A DNA stretch of 64,000 nt from CBDCFV01 sp965261795 (GCA_965261795.1 OZ253476.1:4154001-4218000); one strand, 5' to 3'. Numbered from the stretch's first letter, positions 23,478 through 32,990 are shown. Notes: a model not told the origin generated them from the letters alone. A program made the numbers and translations.

Positions 23478-25955
23478 CTACTTTAAACACGGCTCCCCTT
23501 TGAACGCCTCCTCGCTCCGGCCCAGTGGATTGTGCCGTTGGTCCAATCGTTGCGGCCCAGACCATTGAGTAGAGGGTTGCGGAGGAATCCTTTCATCGGG
23601 AGCAGCGATGTCCATGTTGAGATAGTAGGCGTCGTCCGGTGTGAACACACCGTAACCCACCACCATCACATGCCAATTCCCCGGCGTGGGATTGTACACA
23701 ACGAGATGCTCTGGTGAGTCCAGCGTGGCCCCCCTGAAATCCCGATACAACACGTGCCCCGGCGCACACAGAAACATGTCCAGGTCATTAGTGGGAAACC
23801 GGGTCCAGTTATGGAGCCAACCCAGCTCAAAAGACGCCCGGTTGGTGCCCGGAGGGATATCGAACGGGACCAGTATGATTTCACCAGGCAGTATCCGGCG
23901 TCCAGGCTCTGACGGTGACTCGTTGTCGAACCTTCTGATAGTAACCGTTGCTTCCACGTTGCCGTTGTTCGTCCAGTCGCCTTGAACAGTCACTTTCATC
24001 AATCCTGGTTCCAGCGCCCCTTCTTCCAGAAAAGCGCCAAAGATGGCCCCTTGCAGGTCTATAAACCCATCACCGATGACAAAGCGGGAGCGTCCATATA
24101 CATTGGCGCTGTAAACCGCGTAAGACGTTCCGCCGCGCTTGGCGCCTTTGACATAGACTTCGATTGAGTTGGGCAACACCGCCGGCACCGGATTGGCGTC
24201 TATAACAACGTCCGACAAATCGATTACAACGACGTCGGTACCGGCGTTGACCTCAAAGACAAAGTCCCGCGTCCGGCCTGGGCCCAAGCTATCTATGCTG
24301 GTTGAAAACTGCCCGTTCCGGAGCGTAACGTTAGGCAGCGCCTCATCGGGCGGCGCTTGCGTCAATATATTGCCGGCAGCGCCAGACTTGAGGGCATCAA
24401 GGGCGGCGGACACATTCATATAGCCGCTGCCTTGAGACCGCCCTTTCCAGTCGTCGGACAAGCTTGTGCTTCCGATCATGATGGCGTTCCGAATAGCCAA
24501 TGGACCCAACTCAGGGTTATTGGCCTTGGTCCACGCACTCAACAGCGCAGCGCCGCCGGCTACGCCGGGCGCCGCGTACGACGTACCGGACCCGAAGGCG
24601 GTGAATCCCCCGATCACCAGTGAATGATTGAATACGCCGGTTGCCAGAACGTCGGGGCCGTTCCTCCCGTCAGCCAAGGGACCGCGGCCACTGAAGTCGG
24701 CGGGCCTGAATTCGTCGGTTGGGTACATGGCCAGACCTTGACCGGTCCCGAAGTAGTAGTCCCAGAAAATCCGGGTATGCACCGGATCGCTGGCCGCTCC
24801 AGCAGTCAATGCGGTGAACGCTGTGCCCGGACTGCTCACCGATACCGGCGCGGGCCCCTCGTTGCCTGCCGCCGCCACCACGACTATGCCTGACCGCGTG
24901 GCGGCGTCCACGAGCCTTTCCCCAACCGTCCGGCCATCGAACATGGCTGCTCCACCCAAGCTCATGTTCACGACGTCGATATCCAATCCGCCGGGAATCC
25001 CCGCTTGGTACTGGAGTTTTTTAGTGATGACGTGGTCAACCGCAGCGGCAATGACGGAACTGGCGGATCCGCCTCCGGAGTGGGGGAACACCTTGACTGC
25101 ATAAATGGTGGATTCCGGAGCTATGCCAACCAAGGGCGCCAGAATGTGGTGGCCCGACGTGAAAAACGTGTCTGGAGGCAAGTGAGCCTCGAAGATACCG
25201 GCCAATTCAATGTCGGCAGGTTCTCTTTTGTCCAACACCATAAAGCAATTGGAGGCAATTACCCCGGCGACGAACGTGCCATGATTGCCATTGGTGGACC
25301 GGGTAGATCCTTCGAACTCAGTCCCCGCGTCAGGAGACAAGTCCGGACCTGCAATTATTCTTCCTTCCGGGGACTCCACGTCACCCCGGCCGGACAGGCA
25401 ATAGTGGCTTGCATCCGTCCCGCTGTCTATTACTGCAACGATGGTGCCAGCGCCCGCTCCGGTTTCCGGCCAAGCGTCGGCGGCCCCGGTCACTTTGGTT
25501 ATGTAGCTTGGAAACCTGTCCGGCAATTCTCCGGGCTTGAGGCTCAAGCCTCTGCCTTCAAAGGCTTGAGCCGGACTGATGAGCCTGGCTCGCAATTCCA
25601 GACTCTCTTCCGGGATGGGGGGCAACTCTACGATAGTGTCCTTCTCCATACCGGTTACTAATGGGTGCCTATGTAGACGGCCTATACTCCCGGCGGGCAC
25701 TCGCGCAGCGACGGCATCTGCGTTCTGGTATTGAATCGTGACTACGCCGCCCATCGCGCCTATTACGTCGACCACTCGGCCATACGGCTTGGCCGTGTGA
25801 ATGATAACCCCTATCCTGTCTTCCGAATCGGCTCCAATTGAGACTTGAGCATTCAGGTTGGAATCTGGAAACATGAGAGCCACTACAGATATCGCCAATA
25901 AGGAAAAGTAGACTATCAGTACCTTTTTGAAAGCCCCAATTCGCATCCTGTTCAC
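23478..25955 (-). CDS. Secreted subtilisin-like serine protease (S8) with C-terminal domains
   Basis: An 825-residue exported protease. The N-terminal hydrophobic stretch (about residues 12-35) is a signal peptide. A propeptide-like region follows. The catalytic triad is visible: Asp in VAVIDSGTDAS, His in NGNHGTFVAGVI and Ser in FGSGTSYAAPGVAGG. The fold is interrupted by insertions between His and Ser. After about residue 520, beta-rich regions of P-domain/PPC type (for example DLDMFLCAPGHVLY) end the protein. The first codon is GTG at 25955; an ATG three codons later is equally possible. It probably degrades external protein, feeding the peptide importers. Confidence 0.9.
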   Translation of the reverse strand: MNRMRIGAFKKVLIVYFSLLAISVVALMFPDSNLNAQVSIGADSEDRIGVIIHTAKPYGRVVDVIGAMGGVVTIQYQNADAVAARVPAGSIGRLHRHPLVTGMEKDTIVELPPIPEESLELRARLISPAQAFEGRGLSLKPGELPDRFPSYITKVTGAADAWPETGAGAGTIVAVIDSGTDASHYCLSGRGDVESPEGRIIAGPDLSPDAGTEFEGSTRSTNGNHGTFVAGVIASNCFMVLDKREPADIELAGIFEAHLPPDTFFTSGHHILAPLVGIAPESTIYAVKVFPHSGGGSASSVIAAAVDHVITKKLQYQAGIPGGLDIDVVNMSLGGAAMFDGRTVGERLVDAATRSGIVVVAAAGNEGPAPVSVSSPGTAFTALTAGAASDPVHTRIFWDYYFGTGQGLAMYPTDEFRPADFSGRGPLADGRNGPDVLATGVFNHSLVIGGFTAFGSGTSYAAPGVAGGAALLSAWTKANNPELGPLAIRNAIMIGSTSLSDDWKGRSQGSGYMNVSAALDALKSGAAGNILTQAPPDEALPNVTLRNGQFSTSIDSLGPGRTRDFVFEVNAGTDVVVIDLSDVVIDANPVPAVLPNSIEVYVKGAKRGGTSYAVYSANVYGRSRFVIGDGFIDLQGAIFGAFLEEGALEPGLMKVTVQGDWTNNGNVEATVTIRRFDNESPSEPGRRILPGEIILVPFDIPPGTNRASFELGWLHNWTRFPTNDLDMFLCAPGHVLYRDFRGATLDSPEHLVVYNPTPGNWHVMVVGYGVFTPDDAYYLNMDIAAPDERIPPQPSTQWSGPQRLDQRHNPLGRSEEAFKGEPCLK

Positions 25956-26302
25956 TACCCCCGCCGTAGCACACCCCGATTCAAAAAGAAGGGTCTCTAC
26001 CCAAGAAAACGATTACCGGCTAGACACCTGGTCAACCGGACAGGCAGTCAAGTCCCGTTTGATAATCAAATTTACCATGTGCAAATTACATAATCCAATA
26101 ATACGATGCGGCCTTCTCAAGAGGATTGCATCCAGGCTGCCAAGGCCGTCGGCAATAGTCTTTCAGGCACAGCCTGGCATCCGGGAAGCTTTGCGGCAGG
26201 AAATGTGGTATAGGGGTAAATCTTTCTGAATACCGTAGAAGGCGGGTATGAAGCCGGGAGGCTCCATTACCCCTGTGCCGCCGAGCGGGGGTGAGATAGT
26301 TG
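25956..26302. other. Intergenic region without recognisable gene
   Basis: This 347-bp gap separates two minus-strand genes. It contains the expected upstream region of the protease gene, moderately AT rich around 26040-26110. Small frames are present but none has a ribosome site plus recognisable product. Confidence 0.5.
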
Positions 26303-27172
26303 CTAAGGGTAGGCCATAATGAACGTGGTGACTTCCTCGACGGCGGCTTGGTCCCGTTGCGCATCGTTCAGGTTTGCCGTGATTACTACCGGTATGACTG
26401 CGCCTCCCGTGACGGCGCTCAAAACGTCGGCGCGGCGTTTCACCCGGACGATATCATCGCGATCGACGGTAAGCGAAACCTCCATTACCACATGGCGGTT
26501 TCCTTGGTCTGAAATAATAATATCGGTCTCGTACAGGTCTTCGCATTGCTCCTGTGAGATGAAGGCGTTTTTAATGGCATTGGCTATCATGCTGTTTAGC
26601 TGAGGCGCTGCGGGGTCGTTCTGCGTCAGCGCCAAGTAAGCATTATCCAGACCGAAACGAACTTGAGCACGGTGCAGCGCCCCATATCGGACCTTGCGTT
26701 CGTAGTCGCTGCCCTCCAAATTTGAAAACCGGCCTTCCATTCTATTCATCCTGGTGTTCAATTGCGTTAACTGTCGGTTGGTCTCAGTTTGGGCATTTTC
26801 CAGCCTCTCCAATCGTTGGTTAGTCTCGACTTGGGCAGTCTCCAGACTCTCCAACCGTCGGTTAGTTTCGGTTTGGCCAGTCTCCAGACGCCCCAATCGT
26901 TGGTTAGTCTCAGTTTGGGCAGTCTCCAGACGCCCCAATCGTTGGTTGGTCTCAGTTTGGGCAGTCTCCAACTGGTCTATCCTGGTATCTATTTGGGTCA
27001 ATCGCTCGTTGATGAGCCGGTAGCTCTCCTGCGTCAGTTGGACGAACTCGGCGAACCGGTTTGGCAAGTTCAGTAACTCTTCGGTCAGCAGTATGCCGCG
27101 AATCGTGTCTGCCCATTCGGGCTGTTCTTTCAGGATACGGACCAGATCGGCAATGTTATTGATAGTCGTCAT
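26303..27172 (-). CDS. Coiled-coil protein with C-terminal nuclease-like (PD-(D/E)XK-type) domain
   Basis: A 289-residue protein. After an N-terminal helical segment (MTTINNIADLVRIL) comes a coiled coil at about residues 60-160 made of 14-residue repeats of the type LETAQTETNQRLGR. A C-terminal domain of about 110 residues follows, with YETDIIISDQGNRHVVMEVSLTVD resembling the core strands of restriction-like nucleases of the DUF3782 kind. Such proteins are abundant in Chloroflexota and cyanobacteria; function unknown. The start at 27172 fits the family N-terminus. A frame extending to 27238 exists, but a perfect -10 box lies only seven bases before 27172. Confidence 0.7.
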   Translation of the reverse strand: MTTINNIADLVRILKEQPEWADTIRGILLTEELLNLPNRFAEFVQLTQESYRLINERLTQIDTRIDQLETAQTETNQRLGRLETAQTETNQRLGRLETGQTETNRRLESLETAQVETNQRLERLENAQTETNRQLTQLNTRMNRMEGRFSNLEGSDYERKVRYGALHRAQVRFGLDNAYLALTQNDPAAPQLNSMIANAIKNAFISQEQCEDLYETDIIISDQGNRHVVMEVSLTVDRDDIVRVKRRADVLSAVTGGAVIPVVITANLNDAQRDQAAVEEVTTFIMAYP

Positions 27173-27179
27173 GGTTGCT

Positions 27180-27185
27180 ATTATA
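27180..27185 (-). promoter_or_regulatory. Possible -10 box giving a leaderless transcript
   Basis: On the minus strand TATAAT (27185-27180) ends seven bases before the ATG at 27172, so transcription would begin at or next to the start codon. No good -35 box is seen 16-18 bases further up. If the longer start at 27238 is used, this hexamer is coding and meaningless. Confidence 0.35.
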
Positions 27186-27321
27186 CCGCCTCCATACCTG
27201 ATTGGCTTCTTCCGCACCGACCCGGATAGCAGTGCCATCGCCTCTTAAGCCTCTCGGGTATCGCACTTGCAGCGAGACCGGCTCCGAGGCGCCGGGTCAA
27301 CTCCCGCCGCTTCCAATCGTC

Positions 27322-27350
27322 CTGAAGGTCTCCGCGTCCCCTGCTATAAT
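27322..27350 (+). promoter_or_regulatory. Candidate promoter of Nudix gene
   Basis: A perfect TATAAT at 27345-27350 with CTGAAG (27322-27327) 17 bases upstream. It stands 41 bases before the start at 27392. Confidence 0.5.
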
Positions 27351-27391
27351 CGGCCTTTCGCTACGTTGGTCACAGTCAGAGGAGATTGCAC

Positions 27392-27967
27392 ATGAATTAC
27401 TGCCCTCGTTGCGGCACGAAACTTGGCTCAAAGATGGACGGCGGCAGAGACAGGCCAGCTTGTCTCGTGCCGGGATGCGGTTTCATTTTCTTTGGGGATC
27501 ACTCCATCGGATGCGGCGGCGTTGTGATCAGGGACAACAAGGCCCTGCTGATTCAGCGCGGCATCAACCCCAACCGGGGCGCTTGGCAAATTCCGGGCGG
27601 TTACGTGGAAGCGGATGAGCAGATAATACACGCGGTGGAGAGGGAGGTACTGGAGGAGGCGGGGTTAGTCGCAAAGGTTATCGACGTGGTGGGCATCCGA
27701 CACGCCAACACGGAACCCAACTCCAACATTTTCGTTGTGTTCCGATTGGACGCCCCGGCGGGTGAGCCCAGCTACGACGGCGACGAGACCATCGGCGCGG
27801 GTTTCTTCAGCATGGAAGAAATCAGCAAAATGGAAGGAGTCCAAGGGTTCTCCCTTTGGTCCATCCAACGCGCCCTTGTCACTCCGGAGGGATCGGGTCT
27901 CCTGCATGAAGAAATCGAGTTGTCGCGGCAAAGGCGCAGTTGGACTTTGTTCGGGGTAAAACCGTGA
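27392..27967 (+). CDS. Nudix hydrolase with N-terminal zinc ribbon
   Basis: A 191-residue protein. The N-terminus has a four-Cys zinc ribbon (CPRCG at residues 4-8 and CLVPGCG). The Nudix box GGYVEADEQIIHAVE followed by REVLEEAGL matches Gx5Ex7REUxEExGU exactly. It hydrolyses nucleoside diphosphate derivatives; zinc-ribbon Nudix proteins of this layout resemble NADH pyrophosphatase (NudC) and related enzymes. AGAGGAG before the ATG fixes the start. Confidence 0.9.
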   Translation: MNYCPRCGTKLGSKMDGGRDRPACLVPGCGFIFFGDHSIGCGGVVIRDNKALLIQRGINPNRGAWQIPGGYVEADEQIIHAVEREVLEEAGLVAKVIDVVGIRHANTEPNSNIFVVFRLDAPAGEPSYDGDETIGAGFFSMEEISKMEGVQGFSLWSIQRALVTPEGSGLLHEEIELSRQRRSWTLFGVKP

Positions 27968-27985
27968 ATCCTCCTGCTGTCCCCG

Positions 27986-28324
27986 TTAAATGGGCCAGCC
28001 GTGCTCTGAAATGTCCACGCGATAGCCCTCGTCGTCACGAATCCAGCTCTCGGCGATAGCCCCATAAGTGTTGGAGTTAGCCGTGGTCTGCGCGGTCTCC
28101 TCTATGGCCTTTACACTCTCCACTTGGAAGCCGAAGTGGTTTATCCCCCAAGGAATGTCGGGGTTATGGATCAGAGCGACACCGACGTGACCATCCGACA
28201 AATAGATGGTGCCGTTAGGGCCCCGGCTCTTTTCTTCCAACCCGAATACCTTCTTGTAATACTCCGCTTCCTTATCCCGATCTTGAACGTTCAAGGCGAC
28301 ATGGCGAATCCTTGGCTTTTCCAC
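27986..28324 (-). CDS. VOC superfamily (glyoxalase/dioxygenase fold) protein
   Basis: A 112-residue single VOC module: RIRHVALNVQDRDKEAEYY, YLSDGHVGVALIHN, GINHFGFQVESV and a C-terminal DDEGYRVDISEHGW. His and Glu positions typical of the metal site are present. The GTG at 28324 is chosen because GGGAGG precedes it by seven bases; a longer frame to 28423 lacks such a site. The substrate is unknown. Convergent with the Nudix gene. Confidence 0.85.
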   Translation of the reverse strand: MEKPRIRHVALNVQDRDKEAEYYKKVFGLEEKSRGPNGTIYLSDGHVGVALIHNPDIPWGINHFGFQVESVKAIEETAQTTANSNTYGAIAESWIRDDEGYRVDISEHGWPI

Positions 28325-28510
28325 TACTGTAACCTCCCTTGCGGTTGGGATGCGGCGGCTAGATACTGAAGCTCTAACGAGGGGCATTGTACGCAGTGGG
28401 AAATCACCTGGCAAGCAGGTCATCCGGTGCGTTGAAGCTCGATATCAGCCCTTGACTACTTAACAATGCCCCTTAAAATCGAAGCGTACTTTACGATGGG
28501 AGGACCAACA

Positions 28511-29263
28511 ATGCGACTGGAAAACAAAGTGGCCCTGATTACTGGAGGGGCCAGGGGAATAGGCGCCGCCGAGGCGCGGCTCTTTGCTAAGGAAGGCGCC
28601 AAGGTGGTTATCGCCGACATTCTGGAGGAGCGAGGCCGACAGACCGAAGCCGAGATCAACGAGGCTGGCGGAGACTGTTTGTTCGTGAAACTGGACGTGA
28701 CGATAGAGTCAGACTGGCGCGAGGCGGTGTCCACGACTCTTGGCAGGTTCGGTAAACTGAACGTGCTGGTGAACAACGCCGGCATTTCTCTCAACGGGGA
28801 CATTGAGAACTTCAGTGAAGAGGACTGGGACCGTATCTCGAACGTAAACGTCAAGAGCGTCTTTCTCGGCACCAAGGTAGCCATCCCCGCCATGCGGGAA
28901 GCGGGCGGAGGGTCCATCATCAACATATCCTCCGGCGCGGGCATTGCTCCGGCATTGGGCACATCAGCCGCCTACGCCGCTACCAAGGGAGCAGTGCGGA
29001 TATTCAGCAAAGCCACTGCGGTGCAACACGCCAAGGAGAATATAAGGTGCAATTCAGTGCACCCCGGACCAATCGACACCGACATGCTCCGGGCATCGCG
29101 GCCGGACGAGCAGGGCCGTCAAGAACAGATAGGCCGTGTGCCCATGGGGCGAGTAGGAACGGCTGAAGAAATCGCCTACGGCGTCCTCTACTTGGCGTCG
29201 GACGAGTCCTCTTTCGTCACCGGGTCGGAACTGATCATCGACGGGGGCAGGACCGCACAATAA
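28511..29263 (+). CDS. Short-chain dehydrogenase/reductase (classical SDR)
   Basis: A 250-residue NAD(P)-dependent oxidoreductase: TGGARGIGAAEA (cofactor loop), NNAGIS, catalytic Ser in NISSGAG, YAATKGA with the Tyr and Lys, and NSVHPGPIDT. The Asp after the second strand (VVIADI) suggests NAD rather than NADP. GGGAGG precedes the ATG at 28511; an upstream in-frame start at 28466 is less likely. It opens the catabolic island. Confidence 0.93.
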   Translation: MRLENKVALITGGARGIGAAEARLFAKEGAKVVIADILEERGRQTEAEINEAGGDCLFVKLDVTIESDWREAVSTTLGRFGKLNVLVNNAGISLNGDIENFSEEDWDRISNVNVKSVFLGTKVAIPAMREAGGGSIINISSGAGIAPALGTSAAYAATKGAVRIFSKATAVQHAKENIRCNSVHPGPIDTDMLRASRPDEQGRQEQIGRVPMGRVGTAEEIAYGVLYLASDESSFVTGSELIIDGGRTAQ

Positions 29264-29268
29264 CCTTG

Positions 29269-29292
29269 ACGTACCGGGCTAAGCCGGTACGT
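29269..29292. terminator. Possible bidirectional hairpin between convergent genes
   Basis: ACGTACCGG (29269-29277) and CCGGTACGT (29284-29292) form a perfect 9-bp stem with a six-base loop. It lies at the junction of the SDR and nitroreductase genes and overlaps the last codons of the latter. No T-run follows on either side, so termination is only suggested by position. Confidence 0.35.
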
Positions 29293-29800
29293 ACTTCTCC
29301 CCGAATTTCTCCCGGTGGACTATCTCCTCCATCGGCCTTCGGGGAGTGCCCTTCGGCCTGGGTCCATCGGGTCTGTACCCGAAGGGCAGGATGGTTATTA
29401 ACTCCATCCCTTCGGGAATGTTCAACAGGGCTGCCACCGCCTTTTGCTGCTCTTCAACGCGGACTCCTACGAAACAGGTACCCAAGCCTTCCGACCAAGC
29501 CATAAGCTCCATCTGCTGAAGGGCCCGGCCCGCGTCCAACTGGGGCCGGGGCGCGTCTTCCATGACTATCACAATAACCATGGGAGCTTGTGCAATGAAC
29601 GATCCCTGGGTGGCGATGCGACCGAGTTCCGTCAGGATACCCTTGTCGGTCACCAATATAAAATGCCACCGTTGGGTGTTGCTCGAGCTCGGCGCCCACC
29701 GGCCTGCCTGCAATATCTTCAGAATCACCGATTCGGGGACCGGGTCGGGTTTGAACTCCCTGATGGTCCGCCGGTTTCTGATGCAGCGATAAACGTCCAT
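29279..29800 (-). CDS. Nitroreductase family protein
   Basis: A 173-residue FMN-dependent reductase of the nitroreductase fold, starting MDVYRCIRNRRTIREFKPDPVP (FMN phosphate site). It continues with QAGRWAPSSSNTQRWHFILV, MELMAWSEGLGTCFVG and a C-terminal LPFGYRPDGP. AAGGGGAAG precedes the ATG. Such enzymes reduce nitro groups, quinones or halogenated compounds. First in a minus-strand run with amidohydrolases and a flavin monooxygenase. Confidence 0.9.
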   Translation of the reverse strand: MDVYRCIRNRRTIREFKPDPVPESVILKILQAGRWAPSSSNTQRWHFILVTDKGILTELGRIATQGSFIAQAPMVIVIVMEDAPRPQLDAGRALQQMELMAWSEGLGTCFVGVRVEEQQKAVAALLNIPEGMELITILPFGYRPDGPRPKGTPRRPMEEIVHREKFGEKYVPA

Positions 29801-29855
29801 TTTCTTCCCCTTGCGTGGAAAACGCGTCTGTACGCGTTCAGAGATGAAGTTATCG

Positions 29856-30857
29856 TTAGATTCCCAGCAACGCTTCCAGGTTCTTCCAGGAAACCTTCTC
29901 TTTCTCGTCCGGGGACAAGCTTTGCAGTCCCTCCAGCCATCCGCCGGGAGAAGGGTCCCAACCTACGAAGGGCCAGTCGCTGCCAATGACTACCCTGTCG
30001 GCGCCGACGGTGTCGATAAGGAACCGCAAACCGGCCTCGCTGCTGGTCAGAAAATCGTAGTAAATCTGCTTCTGGTAAGCACTGGGAGGTTTGACGATGT
30101 TGACGCGGGCCTCGGAGCGTACCTGCCATCCGTGGTCCATTCGCCCCATGCCAAAGCAGGCCCCGCCGCCGCCGTGGGCTATGCAGACCTTTAGGTTGGG
30201 GCACTCGTCCAGGATGCCGCCATAAATAAGGGTCGCCACCGCCAAGGCATCCTCCAGAACGACGCCTACGCTGTTGGGGAGTCCGTACTTCAGCGTCCTC
30301 CCTACCGCCACCAGATTGTCCTGAGGTTGGGGGTGGAAGAAGAGCAGTGCCTCCAGAGACTCGGCTGCCTTGAATAGCGGCAAGAAGTGGGGTTCGTCCC
30401 AGTTGACACCGTTGGCTACCGTGTCCAACTCTGCGCCCTTGAGACCCAGGACTTTTACCGCCCTTTCCAGTTCCTCGATAGAGGCGTCGACGTCCTGGAC
30501 GGGCAGGGTAGCAAGCCCGGCAAACCTGTCAGGCCACTTTTTTGTCATGCCGGCTATTTCGTCGTTGACATCTTTCGACGCTTGTATCGCCGCGCCTGTC
30601 TCCCAGTGGTAAGGGAACAGAGGCGTGTGGATGGAGACCACTTGAACGTCCGTCCCCTCAGAGTCCATCTCGGCAAGCCTCTCCTCCGGCGTGTACCGGA
30701 GTTTCGGCGAGTTAATCAAAATCCGCTTGCCATTGCCGACGATGAATTCCGATTCGCCTTGGGCCTCGTACCCCATCCCATGCCAGTCCCTGCCGTGTTC
30801 AAAGGCCTTCCAAAGGCTTTGCGGCGCCAAGTGGGTATGAACATCTATATGTCTCAC
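29856..30857 (-). CDS. Amidohydrolase family 2 (ACMSD-like decarboxylase/hydrolase)
   Basis: A 333-residue metal-dependent TIM-barrel enzyme of the group that includes aminocarboxymuconate-semialdehyde decarboxylase. Metal ligands are seen in VHTHLAP (HxH), LFFHPQ, AHGGGGACFGMGRMDHGW and GSDWPFVGWDP. The GTG at 30857 has GGAGG nearby; the frame extends further but without signals. A paralogue lies immediately upstream (30899), and both resemble ring-cleavage-pathway decarboxylases or hydrolases. Confidence 0.9.
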   Translation of the reverse strand: MRHIDVHTHLAPQSLWKAFEHGRDWHGMGYEAQGESEFIVGNGKRILINSPKLRYTPEERLAEMDSEGTDVQVVSIHTPLFPYHWETGAAIQASKDVNDEIAGMTKKWPDRFAGLATLPVQDVDASIEELERAVKVLGLKGAELDTVANGVNWDEPHFLPLFKAAESLEALLFFHPQPQDNLVAVGRTLKYGLPNSVGVVLEDALAVATLIYGGILDECPNLKVCIAHGGGGACFGMGRMDHGWQVRSEARVNIVKPPSAYQKQIYYDFLTSSEAGLRFLIDTVGADRVVIGSDWPFVGWDPSPGGWLEGLQSLSPDEKEKVSWKNLEALLGI

Positions 30858-30898
30858 TAATTGTCCTCCGGAACACGGGTCTTGAAGTTGAAGAGGGG

Positions 30899-31894
30899 TT
30901 AAAGCCCCAGAAGGTTCTCCAAGTTCTTCCACAGGATGGCGTCCTTCTCTTCCTGGGTAAGGCTGTCCATGCTCAATATCCAGGAAACGGGCCAGTCCTG
31001 CGCCATGTCGTAGGGCCAGTCGGTGCCGAAAACTACCCGGTCTATACCCACCGAGTCAATCAGGTACCGCAGCGACTGTTCGGTGTATACGATGCAATCG
31101 TAGTAAAACCGGTTTAGATAGGCGCTGGGCGGTTGGGCAGAGTGACGGTCTGCCTCGGGAGTCCTCTGCCAGCCCCGGTCCATGCGTCCGGCGCCGTAAC
31201 AGGCGTAACCGCCGCCATGAGACAAGCAAATCCGCAGGTCCGGGCACGCGTCCATCACGCCGCCAAACACCAAGGATGCAAAGGTTAACGTCCGGTCGGC
31301 CAGATTCCCCACCGAATTGGGCAGGTGGTACCGCTTGATGCGTTGGTCCACGATGGTGTCGCCACCCTGGTGGAACAGGATAACCGCGCCCAACTGCTCG
31401 GCGGCTTTCCAGAAAGGCATGTACTCCGGCTCGTCCAGCAGTTGGCCGTTGATCTTGTCGTCGATCATCGCCCCTTTGAAGCCGAGCTGCACCATCACCC
31501 GCTCCAACTCCGTTACGGCGGCGGACACGTTCTGCATCGGCAGCGTTGCCAAGCCGGCGAACCGGTCGGGCCAGGACTTCATCATCTGGCTGATTTCGTC
31601 GTTGGACTCCCTGGATGTAGCAGCGGCTAAATCAGTGTCCATTTCGTAGTTGTAGAACCCCGCATAGGGCGACACTACGTGCACATCAACGCCAAGTGAG
31701 TCCATGTCGGCAAGCCTTTGCTCCGGAGTCCAACTGGACTTGGGGGGCAACTGACCTCGGCGGTCTCCGGCAACCAGAATTTCGCGCCCCCTGGCGTCGC
31801 GCTCCCGCTTCAGTGTGTGCCAGTCGCCGGCCCCTTCTGTCGCGCGCCAGAAACACTGCGGCGTCAGGTGGGCGTGAATGTCGATACTGCGCAT
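30899..31894 (-). CDS. Amidohydrolase family 2 (ACMSD-like), paralogue
   Basis: A 331-residue relative of the product of 29856-30857: DIHAHLTPQCFW (HxH), ILFHQGGD, SHGGGYACYGAGRMDRGW and FGTDWPYD carry the metal and catalytic residues. The ATG at 31894 has AGGGGA upstream. The tandem pair probably acts on related substrates, for example acyclic products of ring cleavage; exact reaction unknown. Confidence 0.9.
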   Translation of the reverse strand: MRSIDIHAHLTPQCFWRATEGAGDWHTLKRERDARGREILVAGDRRGQLPPKSSWTPEQRLADMDSLGVDVHVVSPYAGFYNYEMDTDLAAATSRESNDEISQMMKSWPDRFAGLATLPMQNVSAAVTELERVMVQLGFKGAMIDDKINGQLLDEPEYMPFWKAAEQLGAVILFHQGGDTIVDQRIKRYHLPNSVGNLADRTLTFASLVFGGVMDACPDLRICLSHGGGYACYGAGRMDRGWQRTPEADRHSAQPPSAYLNRFYYDCIVYTEQSLRYLIDSVGIDRVVFGTDWPYDMAQDWPVSWILSMDSLTQEEKDAILWKNLENLLGL

Positions 31895-31940
31895 ATTCGT
31901 CCCCTGCAAACGGAGGTTGATAAGTTGGGTTAAGCCGGGC

Positions 31941-32990
31941 CTACCGGAACCGGGGCATTACATCCTTGGCGAACAGTTCCATTGATCGCATTACCTTGGC
32001 GTGCTCCATGCTGCCGAAGGACATGCTGGCCCCGAAGTAGCCGATGTTATGCCGGTCGCGCAGGCGCTCAATCCGTTGGACGCACTGGTCCGGCGTGCCG
32101 AAGTACATTGTGTTCTTCAACTCAGCATCGTAATCCGGCGGTGCTTCTGTCGTTGTCTGTCTCCATCGGTCCAAGTCGATGTTAATTTCATCGCCCCGTG
32201 TCATGGGACGCCGGTGTCCGGCCAATTCACGGACCCAGACGACCGACTCACGAGGGTCCTCCCGCGCCGTTTGTTCATCCTCGGTCAGGTACACGAAACG
32301 GAAGTAGGGCATCTCCTCGATGTTGGCGGGTTTATTTGCAGCGGCGCAACGGTCGGCGTAAAGATCGAACAAGCCGAGGTTGTCGGCTTCCGGGGTGGAA
32401 AAGCTGGTGAGAATAGGCAGGCCCCGGGACACCGCTACGTCTACGCTGGCAGGAGTGCGGGACACCGCCAAGTATACCGGCGGATGGGGCTTTTGCAGCG
32501 GCGAAGGGGCGATGGTGAGGTTCTCCACTTGGTAGTATTCGCCGCGGTAGTCGAAGTCCCGCGTGGTCCAAAGACCGAGGATAATATCCAGGGCCTCTTG
32601 GAACCGCTGATCGCGGGAGTCGAAGTCTACCTTGAAGTTGCCGTACTCATAGACCGTTGACCCCCGTCCAACGCCGAACTCCAGCCGGCCGTTGCTCAAC
32701 ACATCCATCATCGCGGCTTCTTCCGCAATCAAGATGGGATCATGAAGCGGTAAAACGGTAACGCCTGTGCCGATGCGAATCTTTTTGGTGCGACCAGCCA
32801 CATAGCTGACTATGGGCAACAGGGATGGGAAAATGCCGTAGCGGCTGGAGTGATGCTCAGCAATCCACACCGAGTCGAATCCCAATTCCTCTGCGTACTG
32901 TATCTGCTCCACGGCCTCGCCATAGATGCGGCTTTGTTCCTTGGCGTCTGGCTCAGTCCAAGACGCCAGAATAAACAGTGCAAACTTCAT
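31941..32990 (-). CDS. Luciferase-like (LLM class) flavin-dependent monooxygenase
   Basis: A 349-residue bacterial-luciferase-fold enzyme using reduced flavin and oxygen: MKFALFILASW, GFDSVWIAEHHSSRYGIFPS, GTGVTVLPLHDPILIAEE, LSNGRLEFGVGRG and YFGTPDQCVQRIERL. Members cleave C-S, C-N or C-C bonds in alkanesulfonates, nitrilotriacetate and other recalcitrant organics. It is directly upstream of two amidohydrolases on the same strand, suggesting one degradation pathway. Confidence 0.93.
   Translation of the reverse strand: MKFALFILASWTEPDAKEQSRIYGEAVEQIQYAEELGFDSVWIAEHHSSRYGIFPSLLPIVSYVAGRTKKIRIGTGVTVLPLHDPILIAEEAAMMDVLSNGRLEFGVGRGSTVYEYGNFKVDFDSRDQRFQEALDIILGLWTTRDFDYRGEYYQVENLTIAPSPLQKPHPPVYLAVSRTPASVDVAVSRGLPILTSFSTPEADNLGLFDLYADRCAAANKPANIEEMPYFRFVYLTEDEQTAREDPRESVVWVRELAGHRRPMTRGDEINIDLDRWRQTTTEAPPDYDAELKNTMYFGTPDQCVQRIERLRDRHNIGYFGASMSFGSMEHAKVMRSMELFAKDVMPRFR

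Noticed and set aside
25005..25661. Plus-strand frame opposite the subtilase gene
   Set aside because: It lies fully within the protease gene, which has an intact catalytic triad; the frame has no ribosome site.
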